Origin: Streptomyces sp. NRRL B-1347 | Lineage (GTDB): Bacteria; Actinomycetota; Actinomycetes; Streptomycetales; Streptomycetaceae | Assembly: GCF_000720325.1 (NCBI RefSeq) | Contig: NZ_JOJM01000025.1 | Location: 30,941-94,940 of the forward strand | Direction of reading: 5' to 3' | Length of the DNA: 64,000 nt | Shown here: piece after piece, positions 45,401 through 54,987 of the stretch | Layout of the letters: each line of letters opens with the position of its first letter | Position numbering within the stretch: position 1 is the stretch's first letter | Translations under genes and position numbers: made by a program | Notes under the pieces: generated by a model | Seen by the model: only the letters and a program-made list of their open reading frames with translations | The model's database searches: none | What the model was told of the DNA's origin: nothing

Positions 45401-45603
45401 CCACACGGAGCGATGCCGCTCCGTACCTCCTGCCATAGTGAGTTTGATAAAAGACTGTTCTTCGGACGGTACCCCAGCATTGTGACCCGAAGCCGCACGG
45501 GACGGCTGGCAATCCCGCCTTCGCATGCTCCAACGGCGGGAAACGGCTGGGGGTTCCCGGGCGTCTTACGCCGCCCGGGCCACCCCGCGCAACTCGAGCG
45601 CCG

Positions 45604-46164
45604 TCAGCCGCCGTACACGTGCGGGGCGAGGGTGCCCACGAACGGCAGGTTGCGGTACTTCTCCGCGTAGTCCAGGCCGTACCCGACGACGAACTCGTTC
45701 GGGATGTCGAAGCCGACCCACTCGACGTCGATCGCGACCTTCGCGGCCTCCGGCTTGCGCAGCAGCGTGCACACCTTGAGGGACGCGGGCTCGCGCGAGC
45801 CGAGGTTGGACAGCAGCCAGGACAGCGTCAGACCGGAGTCGATGATGTCCTCGACGATCAGGACGTGCTTGCCCTTGATGTCGGTGTCGAGGTCCTTGAG
45901 GATCCGGACCACGCCGGAGGACTGGGTGCCCGCGCCGTACGACGACACGGCCATCCAGTCCATGGTGACCGGGGTGGACAGGGCGCGAGCCAGGTCCGCC
46001 ATGACCATGACGGCGCCCTTCAGCACGCCGACGATGAGCAGGTCCTTGCCCGCGTACTCCGCGTCGATCTTCGCGGCCAGCTCAGCCAGCTTCGCGTCGA
46101 TCTCTTCCTTGGTGATGAGCACCGACTGGAGGTCGGTGCCCATGTCTTTCGCGTCCACCCGCAT
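45604..46164 (-). CDS. hpt: Hypoxanthine phosphoribosyltransferase
   Basis: 186 aa from the ATG at 46164; the ATG at 46143 ([15 protein letters not shown]) is an alternative. The PRPP loop [17 protein letters not shown] and the flexible-loop [11 protein letters not shown] are intact. The purine contact [29 protein letters not shown] is also intact. It salvages hypoxanthine and guanine to IMP and GMP. It sits between tilS and ftsH in the conserved actinobacterial order. Confidence 0.96.
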   Translation of the reverse strand: MRVDAKDMGTDLQSVLITKEEIDAKLAELAAKIDAEYAGKDLLIVGVLKGAVMVMADLARALSTPVTMDWMAVSSYGAGTQSSGVVRILKDLDTDIKGKHVLIVEDIIDSGLTLSWLLSNLGSREPASLKVCTLLRKPEAAKVAIDVEWVGFDIPNEFVVGYGLDYAEKYRNLPFVGTLAPHVYGG

Positions 46165-46240
46165 CACTTTCGGTCGTCCCACCGGCCCGCGGAGAAGAGT
46201 CGGGATAACAGCTGGAATCAGTTGCAACCGGTCTTCCGCG

Positions 46241-47335
46241 TCAGCCTTGCCGGATCACCAGTCTGCCACCCTGCCGCTGGGCGACGACTTTGCCCGGGAG
46301 ATTGATGGCCCCCTGGCCGCGCCATCCGGTGATGAGCCGGTCGACCTCTTCGATGTGCCGGGCGAACAGCGCGCCCGCCGGAGCACCGGCCTCGATGGCC
46401 GCCCGCCGCACGATGCGGCGGCGCACCGCGGGCGGCAGGGCGAAGAGCTTCGCGCACTCCAGGCGCCCGGACGCGTCCCGTACGGAGGCCTCGGCCTGGG
46501 CGGCCCAGGAGTCCAGCGCGTCGGCGTCGTCCCGGGAGAGCTGGGCCGTCCGGGCGAGGGCCTCCACGACGCCCTTGCCGAGCGCCTTCTCCAGGGCGGG
46601 CAGGCCCTCGTGGCGCAGGCGGGAGCGGGTGTAGGCCGGGTCCGCGTTGTGCGGGTCGTCCCACACCGGCAGGGACTGGACCATGCACGCCTTGCGCGCG
46701 GTCTGCCGGTCGATGTGCAGGAACGGCCGGCGGTAGCGGCCGCGGGTCCCGGACACGGCGGCCATGCCGGACAGGGAGCGGATGCCGGAACCGCGCGCGA
46801 GACCGAGCAGGACCGTCTCGGCCTGGTCGTCGCGGGTGTGCCCGAGCAGCACGGCGGCGGCCCCGTGGCGGTCGGCGACGGCGTCGAGGGCCGCGTACCG
46901 GGCGTCGCGGGCGGCGGCCTCCGGGCCGCCGTCACGGCCCACCGACACGGCGAGCGCCTCGACCGGGTCGAGGCCGAGGGTGGTCATGCGCACGACGACC
47001 TCGGCGGCGCGCAGGTCGGAGCCCGCCTGCAGACCGTGGTCGACGGTGACGGCACCGGCGCGGATGCCCAGTTTGGGGGCCTCGAAGGCGAGCGCGGAGG
47101 CGAGCGCCATGGAGTCGGCGCCGCCCGAGCACGCCACGAGCACGAGCGGCGAGGGGGGCGGCTCGTGTGCGGGGTGTGCGGGGAGTGCCGGGTGCGGCAC
47201 CTGGGAGGCGTGCGCGTCTACGTGGGGGGCGTGCAGGGAGTCGAGTTCGCGCTGGGCGGCGACGTCGGTCAGTACGTCGTGGAGTACGCGGCGGACCGCC
47301 AGGCGTATCGCCGCGACCGCAGGATGGGGACCCAT
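46241..47335 (-). CDS. tilS: tRNA(Ile)-lysidine synthase
   Basis: 364 aa. The PP-loop [13 protein letters not shown] starts at about residue 68. [18 protein letters not shown] and [26 protein letters not shown] are standard TilS motifs, followed by a C-terminal helical region near 300. It converts the wobble C of the AUA-reading tRNA(Ile) to lysidine and is essential. Residues 35-62 are a His/Pro/Ala-rich insertion ahead of the PP-loop. hpt is 76 bp downstream. Confidence 0.95.
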   Translation of the reverse strand: MGPHPAVAAIRLAVRRVLHDVLTDVAAQRELDSLHAPHVDAHASQVPHPALPAHPAHEPPPSPLVLVACSGGADSMALASALAFEAPKLGIRAGAVTVDHGLQAGSDLRAAEVVVRMTTLGLDPVEALAVSVGRDGGPEAAARDARYAALDAVADRHGAAAVLLGHTRDDQAETVLLGLARGSGIRSLSGMAAVSGTRGRYRRPFLHIDRQTARKACMVQSLPVWDDPHNADPAYTRSRLRHEGLPALEKALGKGVVEALARTAQLSRDDADALDSWAAQAEASVRDASGRLECAKLFALPPAVRRRIVRRAAIEAGAPAGALFARHIEEVDRLITGWRGQGAINLPGKVVAQRQGGRLVIRQG

Positions 47336-47572
47336 TCCGGTTGGTTCCCTTCATGAAGTTCGGGGGGTGAGCCTCGGGGCTGTCACTCAGCGCCCTCGCG
47401 TGGGGGTCGCGAGGTACGGATCCCATGATCCCCACACAATCGGTCACTGAGAGTGTGTCGATGGTGACAGAACCGAGCCGTTACCCGAGCATTGCACGCC
47501 TACCCATGGCTCACGGTCCCTCGGACGGGTGATAACGGGGGCGTTCTCCTGCCGTCAGCCGCATCTGTTCGC

Positions 47573-48694
47573 TCAGTCTGCCTTACGGTGCACCCGCGCG
47601 ACCCAGTCCGCTGGTTTGGCGATCTCCGCCTTGGTGGGAAGGGTGTTCGGAGAGGTCCACACGCGGTTGAAGCCGTCCATGCCGACCTCGTCGACGACGG
47701 CCCGCACGAAGCGCTCCCCGTCGCGGTACTGCCGCAGCTTGGCGTCCAGGCCGAGGAGCTTGCGCAGCGCCTGGTCCAAGCGGCTCGCGCCGCGCTGGCG
47801 GCGCTCCTTGAACTTCTCCCGGATCTCGCCGACGGACGGGACGACACCGGGGCCGACGCCGTCCATCACGTAGTCCGCGTGGCCCTCCAGGAGGGACATC
47901 ACGGCCGTCAGACGGGCCAGGATCTCGCGCTGCGTGGGCGTCTGCACCAGGTCGACGAAGGAGCGGCCGCCGTCGTCCTCCTCGGCCTCCGGACGGCCGC
48001 CCGCGAGGCTCTGCGCGGCCTCCCTGATGCGCTCCAGGACGGTCATCGGGTCCACCTCGGTCTCCCCGAGGAACGCCTGGATCTCACCCTCCAGGTGGTC
48101 GCGCAGCCACGGCACGGACGAGAACTGGGTACGGTGCGTCTCCTCGTGCAGGCACACCCAGAGGCGGAAGTCGTGCGGGTCGACGTCCAGTTCGCGCTCC
48201 ACGTGCACGATGTTCGGCGCCACGAGGAGGAGCCTGCCGCCGCCGTTCGCCCCGGCGGGCAGTTCGCGGGTGGCCGGGGCGAAGGTCTCGTACTGGCCGA
48301 GGACGCGGGACGCGAGGAAGGACAGCAGCATGCCGAGCTCGACGCCCGTCACCTTGCCGCCGACCGCGCCGAGGACGGCGCCGCCGGGGCCGCCGCCGCG
48401 CCGGTCCTTCATCTTCTCCAGGAGGGGCTTGAGGACCTCGCGGAACCCGGCCACGTTCGCCCGGACCCAGCCCGCGCGGTCGACCACGAGAACGGGCGTG
48501 TCATGCGTCTCCTCCGTCCCCATCCTGGTGAAGGAACGGACGTGCTCCTCCGAGGACTTGGCGTGCCTGCGCAGCTCCGCGACCACGGCGCGGGCCTCGT
48601 CCCGGCTCACCTCCGGGCCCGGCCGCACGAGCCGGGTCGCGGTCGCCACCGCGAGATTCCAGTCGACCATCTCCGCACCACCGAGGCTCGTCAT
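47573..48694 (-). CDS. Zinc-dependent metalloprotease (DUF2342 / F420-biosynthesis-associated family)
   Basis: 373 aa. The HExxH motif appears as LHEETHRTQFSSVPWL near residue 190, and downstream acidic residues (SLLEGHADYVMDGVG) give the likely third ligand. VDWNLAVATATRLV at the N-terminus is the family's opening. The family is actinobacterial and was named for co-occurrence with F420; its substrate is unknown. The ATG at 48694 is used, though the ATG eight codons later is where many relatives begin. It stands between dacB and tilS, in the same direction. Confidence 0.88.
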   Translation of the reverse strand: MTSLGGAEMVDWNLAVATATRLVRPGPEVSRDEARAVVAELRRHAKSSEEHVRSFTRMGTEETHDTPVLVVDRAGWVRANVAGFREVLKPLLEKMKDRRGGGPGGAVLGAVGGKVTGVELGMLLSFLASRVLGQYETFAPATRELPAGANGGGRLLLVAPNIVHVERELDVDPHDFRLWVCLHEETHRTQFSSVPWLRDHLEGEIQAFLGETEVDPMTVLERIREAAQSLAGGRPEAEEDDGGRSFVDLVQTPTQREILARLTAVMSLLEGHADYVMDGVGPGVVPSVGEIREKFKERRQRGASRLDQALRKLLGLDAKLRQYRDGERFVRAVVDEVGMDGFNRVWTSPNTLPTKAEIAKPADWVARVHRKAD

Positions 48695-48787
48695 GTGTCA
48701 ACGGTACGTGGTCGGCCGCGCGCGCGTACCGGGTTGGGGCGCCCTTCAGCCGGGCCGTGGGCCCGGCGCCGGGGCCCGTCGGCACCG

Positions 48788-50311
48788 CTACGGGGCGCAG
48801 CCGCAGGCGGCGGTCGCCGAGGCCATGGCGTCCAGGGCCGCCTGGGCCCCGACCGCGTCCGTCGTACCCGTGGTCATGAACGCGAAGGCCAGGAGCCGCC
48901 CGTCGGCGGTGACGACCGTGCCGGCCAGGGCGTTGACGCCGGTGAGCGTGCCGGTCTTGGCGCGGACCAGGCCCGTGCCGGGCGACCCCTTCGGGTAGCG
49001 GTCGACGAGGGTGCCGGTGAAGCCCGCGACGGGAAGTCCGGTGACCGCGGAGCGCAGTTCGGGGTGGTCGCGGTCGGCGGCGCGGGCGAGCAGCGCGGCG
49101 AGGAGGTCCGCGCTGAGCCGGTCCTCGCGGTCGAGGCCGCTGCCGTCGGCGAACTCCGCCCCGGACAGGGGGAGGTCGAGCTTCTTCAGGCGGGCGCGGA
49201 TCGCCCGGGCGCCGCCGTCGAAGCTCGGGCGTTCACCGCTCGCGCGGGCGGTCTCGCGCGCGAGGGCCTCGGCGATGTCGTTGTCGCTGTGGGTCAGCAT
49301 GCGCTCGACGAGCACGGAGAGGGCGGGCGACGAGGTCCGCGCGAGCTTGGCCGCGCGGGCGGAGGCCTTGGCCGGGCCGGGGTCGCCCTTCACGTCGACG
49401 CCCCGCTCGCGCAGCAGGTCCGCGAACTTCCGGGCCGCGTCCGCCGCCGGGTCGGTGCCGCGCGGGGCGGGGCCCGACGTGGAGTCGTCGAGGCGGCCCT
49501 CGTCGACCATGAGGGCACTGACCGGCGTGATGTTCTCGTTCGGCCCGATGGGGTGCTGCGCAGGACCGGCGTACCGGGAGGTGTCGTAGGAGAGCGTCAC
49601 CCGGCCCTTGGTGCCGCGCTTCTCCAGGGCGCGGGCCGTGTCGTCGGCCAGCGCGCGCAGGCTGGCGAAGCCCGTCACGTACCGGCCCTCCTTGCGCGCG
49701 GTCAGCGTCGGGTCGCCGCCGCCGACGAGGACGACCTTCCGGGAGCCGGGTTCGAGGACGGTCCGCGTGCGGAGCCGGTGGTCGGGGCCCACGGCCGAGA
49801 GCGCGGCCACCGCCGTGGCGATCTTCGTGGTGGAAGCGGGCGTCAGGGCGTCGCCCGCGCGCTCGCCGTACAGGCGCTTGCCGGTGGCCACGTCGACGAC
49901 GACCGCGGAGCGCTCGGGGCCGAGCGCCCGGTCCTTCAGGACCGGCCCCAGGACCTCGGAGAGCGCCTTGCCGCCCGGCTTCGCGCGGGCGGGGGCGCCG
50001 AGCCCGGCGAGCACGGCCGGGGCGCTCGGCGCGGCCTCCGGGCCCCCCGTTCCCGGAAAGCCGAGGTGATCTGCGCCACCCCCGGCCTCCTGAGAGGCGG
50101 CGGAGCGACGCTCCGCCGTACGCTGACCGGAGGAGTCCCAGGGCCCGGCCGCGGTGACAGCCACGGCCGCGACGGCGAGGCCCACGGCGGCGGAGCCCGT
50201 CGTGACCTGCCATGTCTTGGCTGTCCGGAGTTGCCCGGCAGGCTTGACGGCAAGCCGCCGCAGCAGCGGCAGCGGCCGCCGAAGCCACCGCCAAGTCACG
50301 TGCTCGTCCAC
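48788..50311 (-). CDS. dacB: D-alanyl-D-alanine carboxypeptidase/endopeptidase (PBP4, peptidase S13)
   Basis: 507 aa from a GTG. A basic cytoplasmic N-terminus and one membrane helix (about 33-55) anchor it. A Pro/Ala/Gly linker leads to the S13 domain with all three penicillin-binding motifs: S160-T-T-K163, S342-D-N344 and K452-T-G454. It trims D-Ala from, or cuts cross-links in, peptidoglycan outside the cell. The C-terminal CGCAP is Cys-containing. It is divergent from ppa. Confidence 0.95.
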   Translation of the reverse strand: MDEHVTWRWLRRPLPLLRRLAVKPAGQLRTAKTWQVTTGSAAVGLAVAAVAVTAAGPWDSSGQRTAERRSAASQEAGGGADHLGFPGTGGPEAAPSAPAVLAGLGAPARAKPGGKALSEVLGPVLKDRALGPERSAVVVDVATGKRLYGERAGDALTPASTTKIATAVAALSAVGPDHRLRTRTVLEPGSRKVVLVGGGDPTLTARKEGRYVTGFASLRALADDTARALEKRGTKGRVTLSYDTSRYAGPAQHPIGPNENITPVSALMVDEGRLDDSTSGPAPRGTDPAADAARKFADLLRERGVDVKGDPGPAKASARAAKLARTSSPALSVLVERMLTHSDNDIAEALARETARASGERPSFDGGARAIRARLKKLDLPLSGAEFADGSGLDREDRLSADLLAALLARAADRDHPELRSAVTGLPVAGFTGTLVDRYPKGSPGTGLVRAKTGTLTGVNALAGTVVTADGRLLAFAFMTTGTTDAVGAQAALDAMASATAACGCAP

Positions 50312-50396
50312 GACGACCTGCCCCTTTCGCGATCACACATCTGCGTGAGGGACACTTAACCACCCGAAGTATGTGCTGATCATGGAGGAGCCACCC

Positions 50397-50888
50397 GTGG
50401 AGTTCGACGTCACCATCGAGATTCCGAAGGGTTCGCGGAACAAGTACGAGGTCGACCACGAGACCGGCCGTATCCGCCTGGACCGTCGACTCTTCACGTC
50501 CACCAGCTACCCGGCGGACTACGGCTTCGTCGAGAACACCCTGGGCGAGGACGGCGACCCGCTGGACGCCCTGGTGATCCTGGACGAGCCGACCTTCCCC
50601 GGCTGCCTCATCAAGTGCCGCGCGATCGGCATGTTCCGGATGACCGACGAGGCGGGCGGCGACGACAAGCTGCTCTGCGTCCCGGCCTCGGACCCGCGCG
50701 TCGAGCACCTGCGCGACATCCACCACGTGTCGGAGTTCGACCGCCTGGAGATCCAGCACTTCTTCGAGGTCTACAAGGACCTGGAGCCCGGCAAGTCCGT
50801 CGAGGGCGCCGACTGGGTGGGCCGTGCCGACGCCGAGGCCGAGATCGAGGCCTCGTACAAGCGCTTCCAGACCAACGGCGGCCACTGA
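50397..50888 (+). CDS. ppa: Inorganic pyrophosphatase
   Basis: 163 aa from a GTG at 50397, preceded by GGAGGAG. It is a family I soluble pyrophosphatase: [46 protein letters not shown] with the metal-binding Asp cluster, [14 protein letters not shown] and [13 protein letters not shown]. It hydrolyses pyrophosphate and pulls biosynthetic reactions forward. It is monocistronic, with a very strong terminator directly after it. Confidence 0.97.
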   Translation: MEFDVTIEIPKGSRNKYEVDHETGRIRLDRRLFTSTSYPADYGFVENTLGEDGDPLDALVILDEPTFPGCLIKCRAIGMFRMTDEAGGDDKLLCVPASDPRVEHLRDIHHVSEFDRLEIQHFFEVYKDLEPGKSVEGADWVGRADAEAEIEASYKRFQTNGGH

Positions 50889-50899
50889 GCCGTACGCGT

Positions 50900-50945
50900 A
50901 CGAACGGGCCGTGTGACCCCCACTGGGGCCACACGGCCCGTTCGT
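50900..50945 (+). terminator. ppa terminator
   Basis: ACGAACGGGCCGTGTG (50900-50915) and CACACGGCCCGTTCGT (50930-50945) are perfect 16-bp arms around a 14-base loop, 11 bp past the ppa stop. Confidence 0.88.
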
Positions 50946-51070
50946 GCGTCCGGACGCATACTGAGACGGAAGAAAACGGCAAGGATCAATTGAGGAACCC
51001 CGACGGCGGGTGACCACATACGCGAGAGCGGCGCCGGATGAGGCGCACGGAGAGGTGCGAGGCGGAACCG

Positions 51071-52726
51071 GTGGCTGATCCGGAGGACGAGGACCGCAAG
51101 CCGCAGTCGGACGAGGCGCGCAGCGCCTTCGCCCCGGTGGGCGGGGTCGAGCAGACGACGGCGCCGGAGGAGGACCATCCGTCCTCCGAGTTCACGATCC
51201 CCACGGGGCTGAGAATCCCCGCCGCGCCGGAGGACAAGGAGTCCTCGGCCTTCACCACGCCGCACAGCTACGACGGACGGCAGGCGGTCCCCGCCTTCAC
51301 GCCGCCCGGTGGCGTGCCGGTGGTCCGGCTCACCAAGGAGGCGCCCTGGCAGGACCGGATGCGCACGATGCTGCGCACCCCGGTCGCCGAGCGCCCCGCC
51401 CCCGAGGCGACGCAGCGGCACGAGGACGAGTCCGGGCCCGCCGTGCCGCGCGTGCTCGACCTGACGCTGCGCATCGGGGAGCTGCTGCTCGCGGGCGGCG
51501 AGGGCGCCGAGGACGTGGAGGCGGCGATGTTCGCCGTCACGCGCGCGTACGGCCTGGACCGCTGCGAGCCGAACGTCACCTTCACGCTGATCGCCATCTC
51601 GCACCAGCCGTCGCTCGTCGACGACCCCGTCACGGCGTCGCGTACGGTACGCCGCCGGGGCACCGACTACACCCGGCTGCAGGCCGTCTTCCGGCTCGTC
51701 GACGACATCAGCTCCGAAGAGGTCGACGTCTCTCCGGAGGAGGCCTACCGGCGGCTCGCCGAGATCCGGCGCAACCGCCACCCCTACCCGGGGTGGGCCC
51801 TCACGGCGGCCGGTGGGCTGCTCGCGGGCGCGGCGTCCGTGCTCGTCGGCGGCGGGCTCGTGGTGTTCGTCGCGGCGGCGATCGGCGCGATGCTCGGCGA
51901 CCGGCTCGCGTGGCTGTGCGCGGGGCGCGGGCTTCCGGAGTTCTACCAGTTCGTGGTGGCGGCGATGCCGCCCGCCGCGATGGGCGTGGCGATCAGCCTG
52001 CTCGACCTGCCGGAGGTGCGGGCCTCGGCGGTGATCACCGGTGGGCTGTTCGCGCTGATCCCGGGGCGGGCCCTGGTGGCGGGCGTGCAGGACGGCCTGA
52101 CCGGCTACTACATCACCGCCGCCGCCCGGCTCCTGGAGGTCGGGTACCTGATCGTCGGGATCGTCTGCGGCGTCCTGATCGTGCTCTATCTGGGCGTGCA
52201 GCTGGACGCGGGCCTCAACCCGGAGACGTCGATCCACTCCACCGACCGGCCGCTGATTCAGATCCTCGCGTCCATGGCGCTGAGCTGCGCCTTCGCGATC
52301 CTGCTCCAGCAGGAACGTTCCACCGTGCTGCTCGTGACCCTGAACGGCGGCGTGGCCTGGGTCGTGTTCGGCGCCCTCGCGCGGGCCGGGGACATCTCGC
52401 CGGTGGCGGCGACGGCGGTCGCGGCCGGTCTGGTGGGCCTGTTCGGGCAGTTGCTCTCGCGCTACCGGTTCGCGTCCGCGCTGCCGTTCGTGACGGCGGC
52501 GATCGGCCCGCTGCTGCCCGGCAGCGCCACGTACTTCGGGCTCCTGGAGATCGCCCGCAACAACCTCAACCCGGGGCTCGCCTCGCTGTCCAAGGCGGCG
52601 GCCCTCGCCCTCGCCATCGCGATAGGGGTGAACCTGGGCGGAGAGCTGTCGCGGCTCTTCCTCAAGGGGCCGCGGCCGCAGCAGGCACAGGGGCGCCGCG
52701 CGGCCAAGCGGACGCGCGGCTTCTAG
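51071..52726 (+). CDS. Threonine/serine exporter (ThrE) family protein
   Basis: 551 aa from the GTG at 51071 (ATG 51038 is possible). The first 125 residues are hydrophilic and disordered. The ThrE cytoplasmic domain follows (VLDLTLRIGELLLAGGEGAEDVEAAMFAVTRAYGL), typical of the DUF1212 half. About ten membrane helices come next, ending with GSATYFGLLEIARNN and the DUF3815-like half, both halves on one chain. In Corynebacterium ThrE exports threonine and serine. Here the substrate is inferred from the family. Confidence 0.9.
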   Translation: MADPEDEDRKPQSDEARSAFAPVGGVEQTTAPEEDHPSSEFTIPTGLRIPAAPEDKESSAFTTPHSYDGRQAVPAFTPPGGVPVVRLTKEAPWQDRMRTMLRTPVAERPAPEATQRHEDESGPAVPRVLDLTLRIGELLLAGGEGAEDVEAAMFAVTRAYGLDRCEPNVTFTLIAISHQPSLVDDPVTASRTVRRRGTDYTRLQAVFRLVDDISSEEVDVSPEEAYRRLAEIRRNRHPYPGWALTAAGGLLAGAASVLVGGGLVVFVAAAIGAMLGDRLAWLCAGRGLPEFYQFVVAAMPPAAMGVAISLLDLPEVRASAVITGGLFALIPGRALVAGVQDGLTGYYITAAARLLEVGYLIVGIVCGVLIVLYLGVQLDAGLNPETSIHSTDRPLIQILASMALSCAFAILLQQERSTVLLVTLNGGVAWVVFGALARAGDISPVAATAVAAGLVGLFGQLLSRYRFASALPFVTAAIGPLLPGSATYFGLLEIARNNLNPGLASLSKAAALALAIAIGVNLGGELSRLFLKGPRPQQAQGRRAAKRTRGF

Positions 52727-52776
52727 TCTTCGGTACGGCTTTCGGTACGGCTGTCCGTACGTCCTTCGGTACGCCG

Positions 52777-53934
52777 TCAGTACCGCGGGGGGTGGCCGTG
52801 CTGGTGCGGCTCGTCGGGGTGCTGCGGCTGCGGCCGGCCCTGGTAGTGGCCCTGGCCCTGCTGGTGCGGGTACTGCTGCGGGTCCTGGTACTGCTGGCCG
52901 TCCGCGGGGGTGCCGTACTGCCCGTCGTACTGGTTGTCGTACTGGTTGTCGTAGGGGTATGGCTGCTGGGGCTGGTACTGCTGCTGGCCGTCGTACTGGG
53001 GTGCGTACTGCTGGTGGTCGCCCTGGCCGCCGTACTGCTGGTGCTGGGACTGCTGCTGGCCGGGGTACGGGTACTGCTGCTGGGGCTGGTACTGCTGCGG
53101 GTGCTGCTGGCCCGGGTACTGCGGCTGCTGGGCTTGGTACGAGGACTGGTCGGGGTACTGGCCCGGGTACTGGTGCTGCGAGGGCTGCTGGTGCTGGCCC
53201 GGGTACTGGTGCTGCTGCGGCTCGTACTGCCGGGCGGCCTCGGGGGTGCTCCCGGGGGTGTCGTCGTGGGCCGCCTGAGCGGCCGGGGTCGCCGGGGCCT
53301 GGGCGGCCGCCTTCTTCTTCTGCGAGCGGGCCCGCAGGAACTCGATGATGATCGGGACCACCGAGATGAGGACGATCAGGATGAGGATCGCCTCGATGTT
53401 CTTGTGGACGAACTCGTGCTTGCCGAGCCACGCGCCGAGCAGCGTGACGCCCGCGCCCCACAGGATGCCGCCGAGGATGTTGAACGTGATGAACGAGCGG
53501 TAGCGCATGCCGCTGACGCCCGCGATGATCGGCGTGAACGTGCGCACGATCGGCACGAAGCGGGCCAGGACCAGGGACTTCGGGCCGTGCTTCTCGAAGA
53601 ACTCGTGGGCCTTGACCACGTTCTCCTGCTTGAACAGCTTGGAGTCCGGGCGGTTGAACAGGGACGGGCCGACCTTCTTGCCGAAGAGATAGCCGGCCTG
53701 GTCACCGGCGATCGCGGCGATGCAGATCAGGATGCAGGCCAGCCACAGCGGGGTGTCCAGCTTGCCCGTCGTGATCAGCAGGCCCGTGGTGAACAGGAGC
53801 GAGTCGCCCGGCAGGAAGAAGCCGATGAGCAGACCCGACTCGGCGAACACGATCAGGAGCAGGCCCCACAGACCGAACTGGTTCAGCAGGTAGTCCGGGT
53901 CCAACCAGCTTGGTCCGAGCGCAAGCGTCTGCAC
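52777..53934 (-). CDS. DedA-family membrane protein with Q/Y/P-rich tail
   Basis: 385 aa from a GTG at 53934 with AGGAG upstream. Residues 1-205 are a normal DedA/SNARE-associated protein: GLLIGFFLPGDSLLFTTGLL, the GxxxGDQAGYLFGKKVG reentrant motif, and RFVPIVRTFTPIIAGVSGM with the conserved Arg/Pro. DedA proteins are lipid-carrier flippases. Residues 236-385 are low complexity, about one third Gln, with Tyr, Pro, His and Gly and repeated QYPGQ units. The tail has no charge clusters and should be disordered in the cytoplasm. Confidence 0.92.
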   Translation of the reverse strand: MQTLALGPSWLDPDYLLNQFGLWGLLLIVFAESGLLIGFFLPGDSLLFTTGLLITTGKLDTPLWLACILICIAAIAGDQAGYLFGKKVGPSLFNRPDSKLFKQENVVKAHEFFEKHGPKSLVLARFVPIVRTFTPIIAGVSGMRYRSFITFNILGGILWGAGVTLLGAWLGKHEFVHKNIEAILILIVLISVVPIIIEFLRARSQKKKAAAQAPATPAAQAAHDDTPGSTPEAARQYEPQQHQYPGQHQQPSQHQYPGQYPDQSSYQAQQPQYPGQQHPQQYQPQQQYPYPGQQQSQHQQYGGQGDHQQYAPQYDGQQQYQPQQPYPYDNQYDNQYDGQYGTPADGQQYQDPQQYPHQQGQGHYQGRPQPQHPDEPHQHGHPPRY

Positions 53935-54060
53935 GGTTCCGGGCTCCTGTGGGTGTGAGGGGTGCGGCTGAGGGGCGCGGTGACGCCGCGCCGCCCAAAG
54001 CTATCAACGCAGGGCGGGAGCGGCGGGTTCCACAGGGCGAATCCGCGCCCCTCCGGGGCA

Positions 54061-54492
54061 CTACGCGTGCCGTGCCGCGTTCGCCGTGATCGCGTCCCGC
54101 AGATAGACCGCGAGGCCCGGCCGGATGGCCTCGTACGTGGCCGTGAAGCGCGGGTCGTCGACGTACATGGCACCCAGGCACGCGTGCATCTCGTGCGAGC
54201 AGTCGTAGTAGCTGTCGTGGATCAGCAGCCGGTGGGCCTCGGCGACGTCCATGGCCTCCGTGGACGCGGCGGGCGCACCGGCGTCGAGCAGGTCCGCCAT
54301 GCGCGCGTGCAGGGCGTCCATGCCGGTGTTGATCCGCTGCCAGTCGTCCTTCGTGTACGCGGCCGTGCGGCGGCGCGACTCGGCGTACGCCTCCGTGCCG
54401 CCCCAGCGGCGCTGGACCTCCTCCTCGTACTGGTCGGGATCGAAGTCTCCGAAGACCTCGAACTTCTCCTCGGGCGTGAGGTTGATCCCCAT
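54061..54492 (-). CDS. tipA: TipAS, short in-frame product from an internal start in tipA
   Basis: An internal ATG at 54492 (Met 110 of TipAL) is preceded eight bases upstream by GGAGG. From there 143 aa of ligand-binding domain would be made without the DNA-binding part. S. lividans tipA is known to make such a second product in excess, which sequesters thiopeptides. Here the start position and ribosome-binding site agree with that. Confidence 0.75.
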   Translation of the reverse strand: MGINLTPEEKFEVFGDFDPDQYEEEVQRRWGGTEAYAESRRRTAAYTKDDWQRINTGMDALHARMADLLDAGAPAASTEAMDVAEAHRLLIHDSYYDCSHEMHACLGAMYVDDPRFTATYEAIRPGLAVYLRDAITANAARHA

Positions 54493-54819
54493 GCGTCTCG
54501 CCTCCATGGCGGTCTCGACAGCGGCTGCCATCTCCTGGAGCTTGGTGATGCGCTCGGTGAGCAGCCCGTGCTGGCGTCGCAGGTGCTCCTGCGGGTCGGC
54601 CCCGGGGTCGTCGAGCAGCGCGGCGATCTCGTCCAGCTGGAAGCCCAGCTCGCGGTAGAACCGGATCTGCTGGAGCCGGTCGAGGTCGGCGTCGCTGTAG
54701 CGCCGGTGGCCCGCGCGGCTGCGCCCGCCGGGCACGAGGAGGCCGATCTCGTCGTAGTGGTGCAGGGCGCGCACCGTGACCTTGGCGACGGCCGCCACCT
54801 GTCCGACGGAGTAGCTCAC
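54061..54819 (-). CDS. tipA: TipA-type thiopeptide-sensing MerR regulator (TipAL)
   Basis: 252 aa from the GTG at 54819. Residues 1-75 are a MerR HTH (YSVGQVAAVAKVTVRALHHYDEIGLL), then a dimer coiled coil, and from Met 110 the thiostrepton-binding TOPRIM-unrelated TipAS domain: MGINLTPEEKFEVFGDFDPDQYEEEV and YYDCSHEMHACLG, which keeps both cysteines, including the one that bonds thiopeptides. It is close to S. lividans TipAL in length and sequence. It activates its own promoter when a thiopeptide binds covalently. It is divergent from a glutamate decarboxylase gene. Confidence 0.95.
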   Translation of the reverse strand: MSYSVGQVAAVAKVTVRALHHYDEIGLLVPGGRSRAGHRRYSDADLDRLQQIRFYRELGFQLDEIAALLDDPGADPQEHLRRQHGLLTERITKLQEMAAAVETAMEARRMGINLTPEEKFEVFGDFDPDQYEEEVQRRWGGTEAYAESRRRTAAYTKDDWQRINTGMDALHARMADLLDAGAPAASTEAMDVAEAHRLLIHDSYYDCSHEMHACLGAMYVDDPRFTATYEAIRPGLAVYLRDAITANAARHA

Positions 54820-54848
54820 CGCTGTCTCCTTTCCTTCTGACACCGATC

Positions 54849-54879
54849 AGCCTGGGTCCTCACGTCGCGTGAGGTGCAA
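54849..54879 (-). promoter_or_regulatory. MerR-type tipA promoter with TipAL dyad
   Basis: On the minus strand TTGCAC (-35, 54879-54874) and CAGGCT (-10, 54854-54849) are 19 bp apart, the long spacing of MerR-activated promoters. The spacer and part of the -35 carry a dyad, CCTCACG-TCG-CGTGAGG at 54858-54874. Activator-bound TipAL would twist the spacer to align the two boxes. The tipA GTG is 30 bp downstream of the -10. Confidence 0.78.
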
Positions 54880-54987
54880 GCCCAGGATGCTCCGGATGTT
54901 GTGCCGGTTTTGTCCGCATACAGTGGCCGGAAGGGGCGGGGCGGGCACGCAGGAGCCCGGAAGAGCCGACCTTCGAGAGGCACCGCC

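Noticed and set aside
50771..53461. 896-aa minus-strand frame across the ThrE-type gene
   Set aside because: It is antisense to ThrE and out of frame in dedA; the Pro/Ala/Val repeats are the dedA tail read in another frame.
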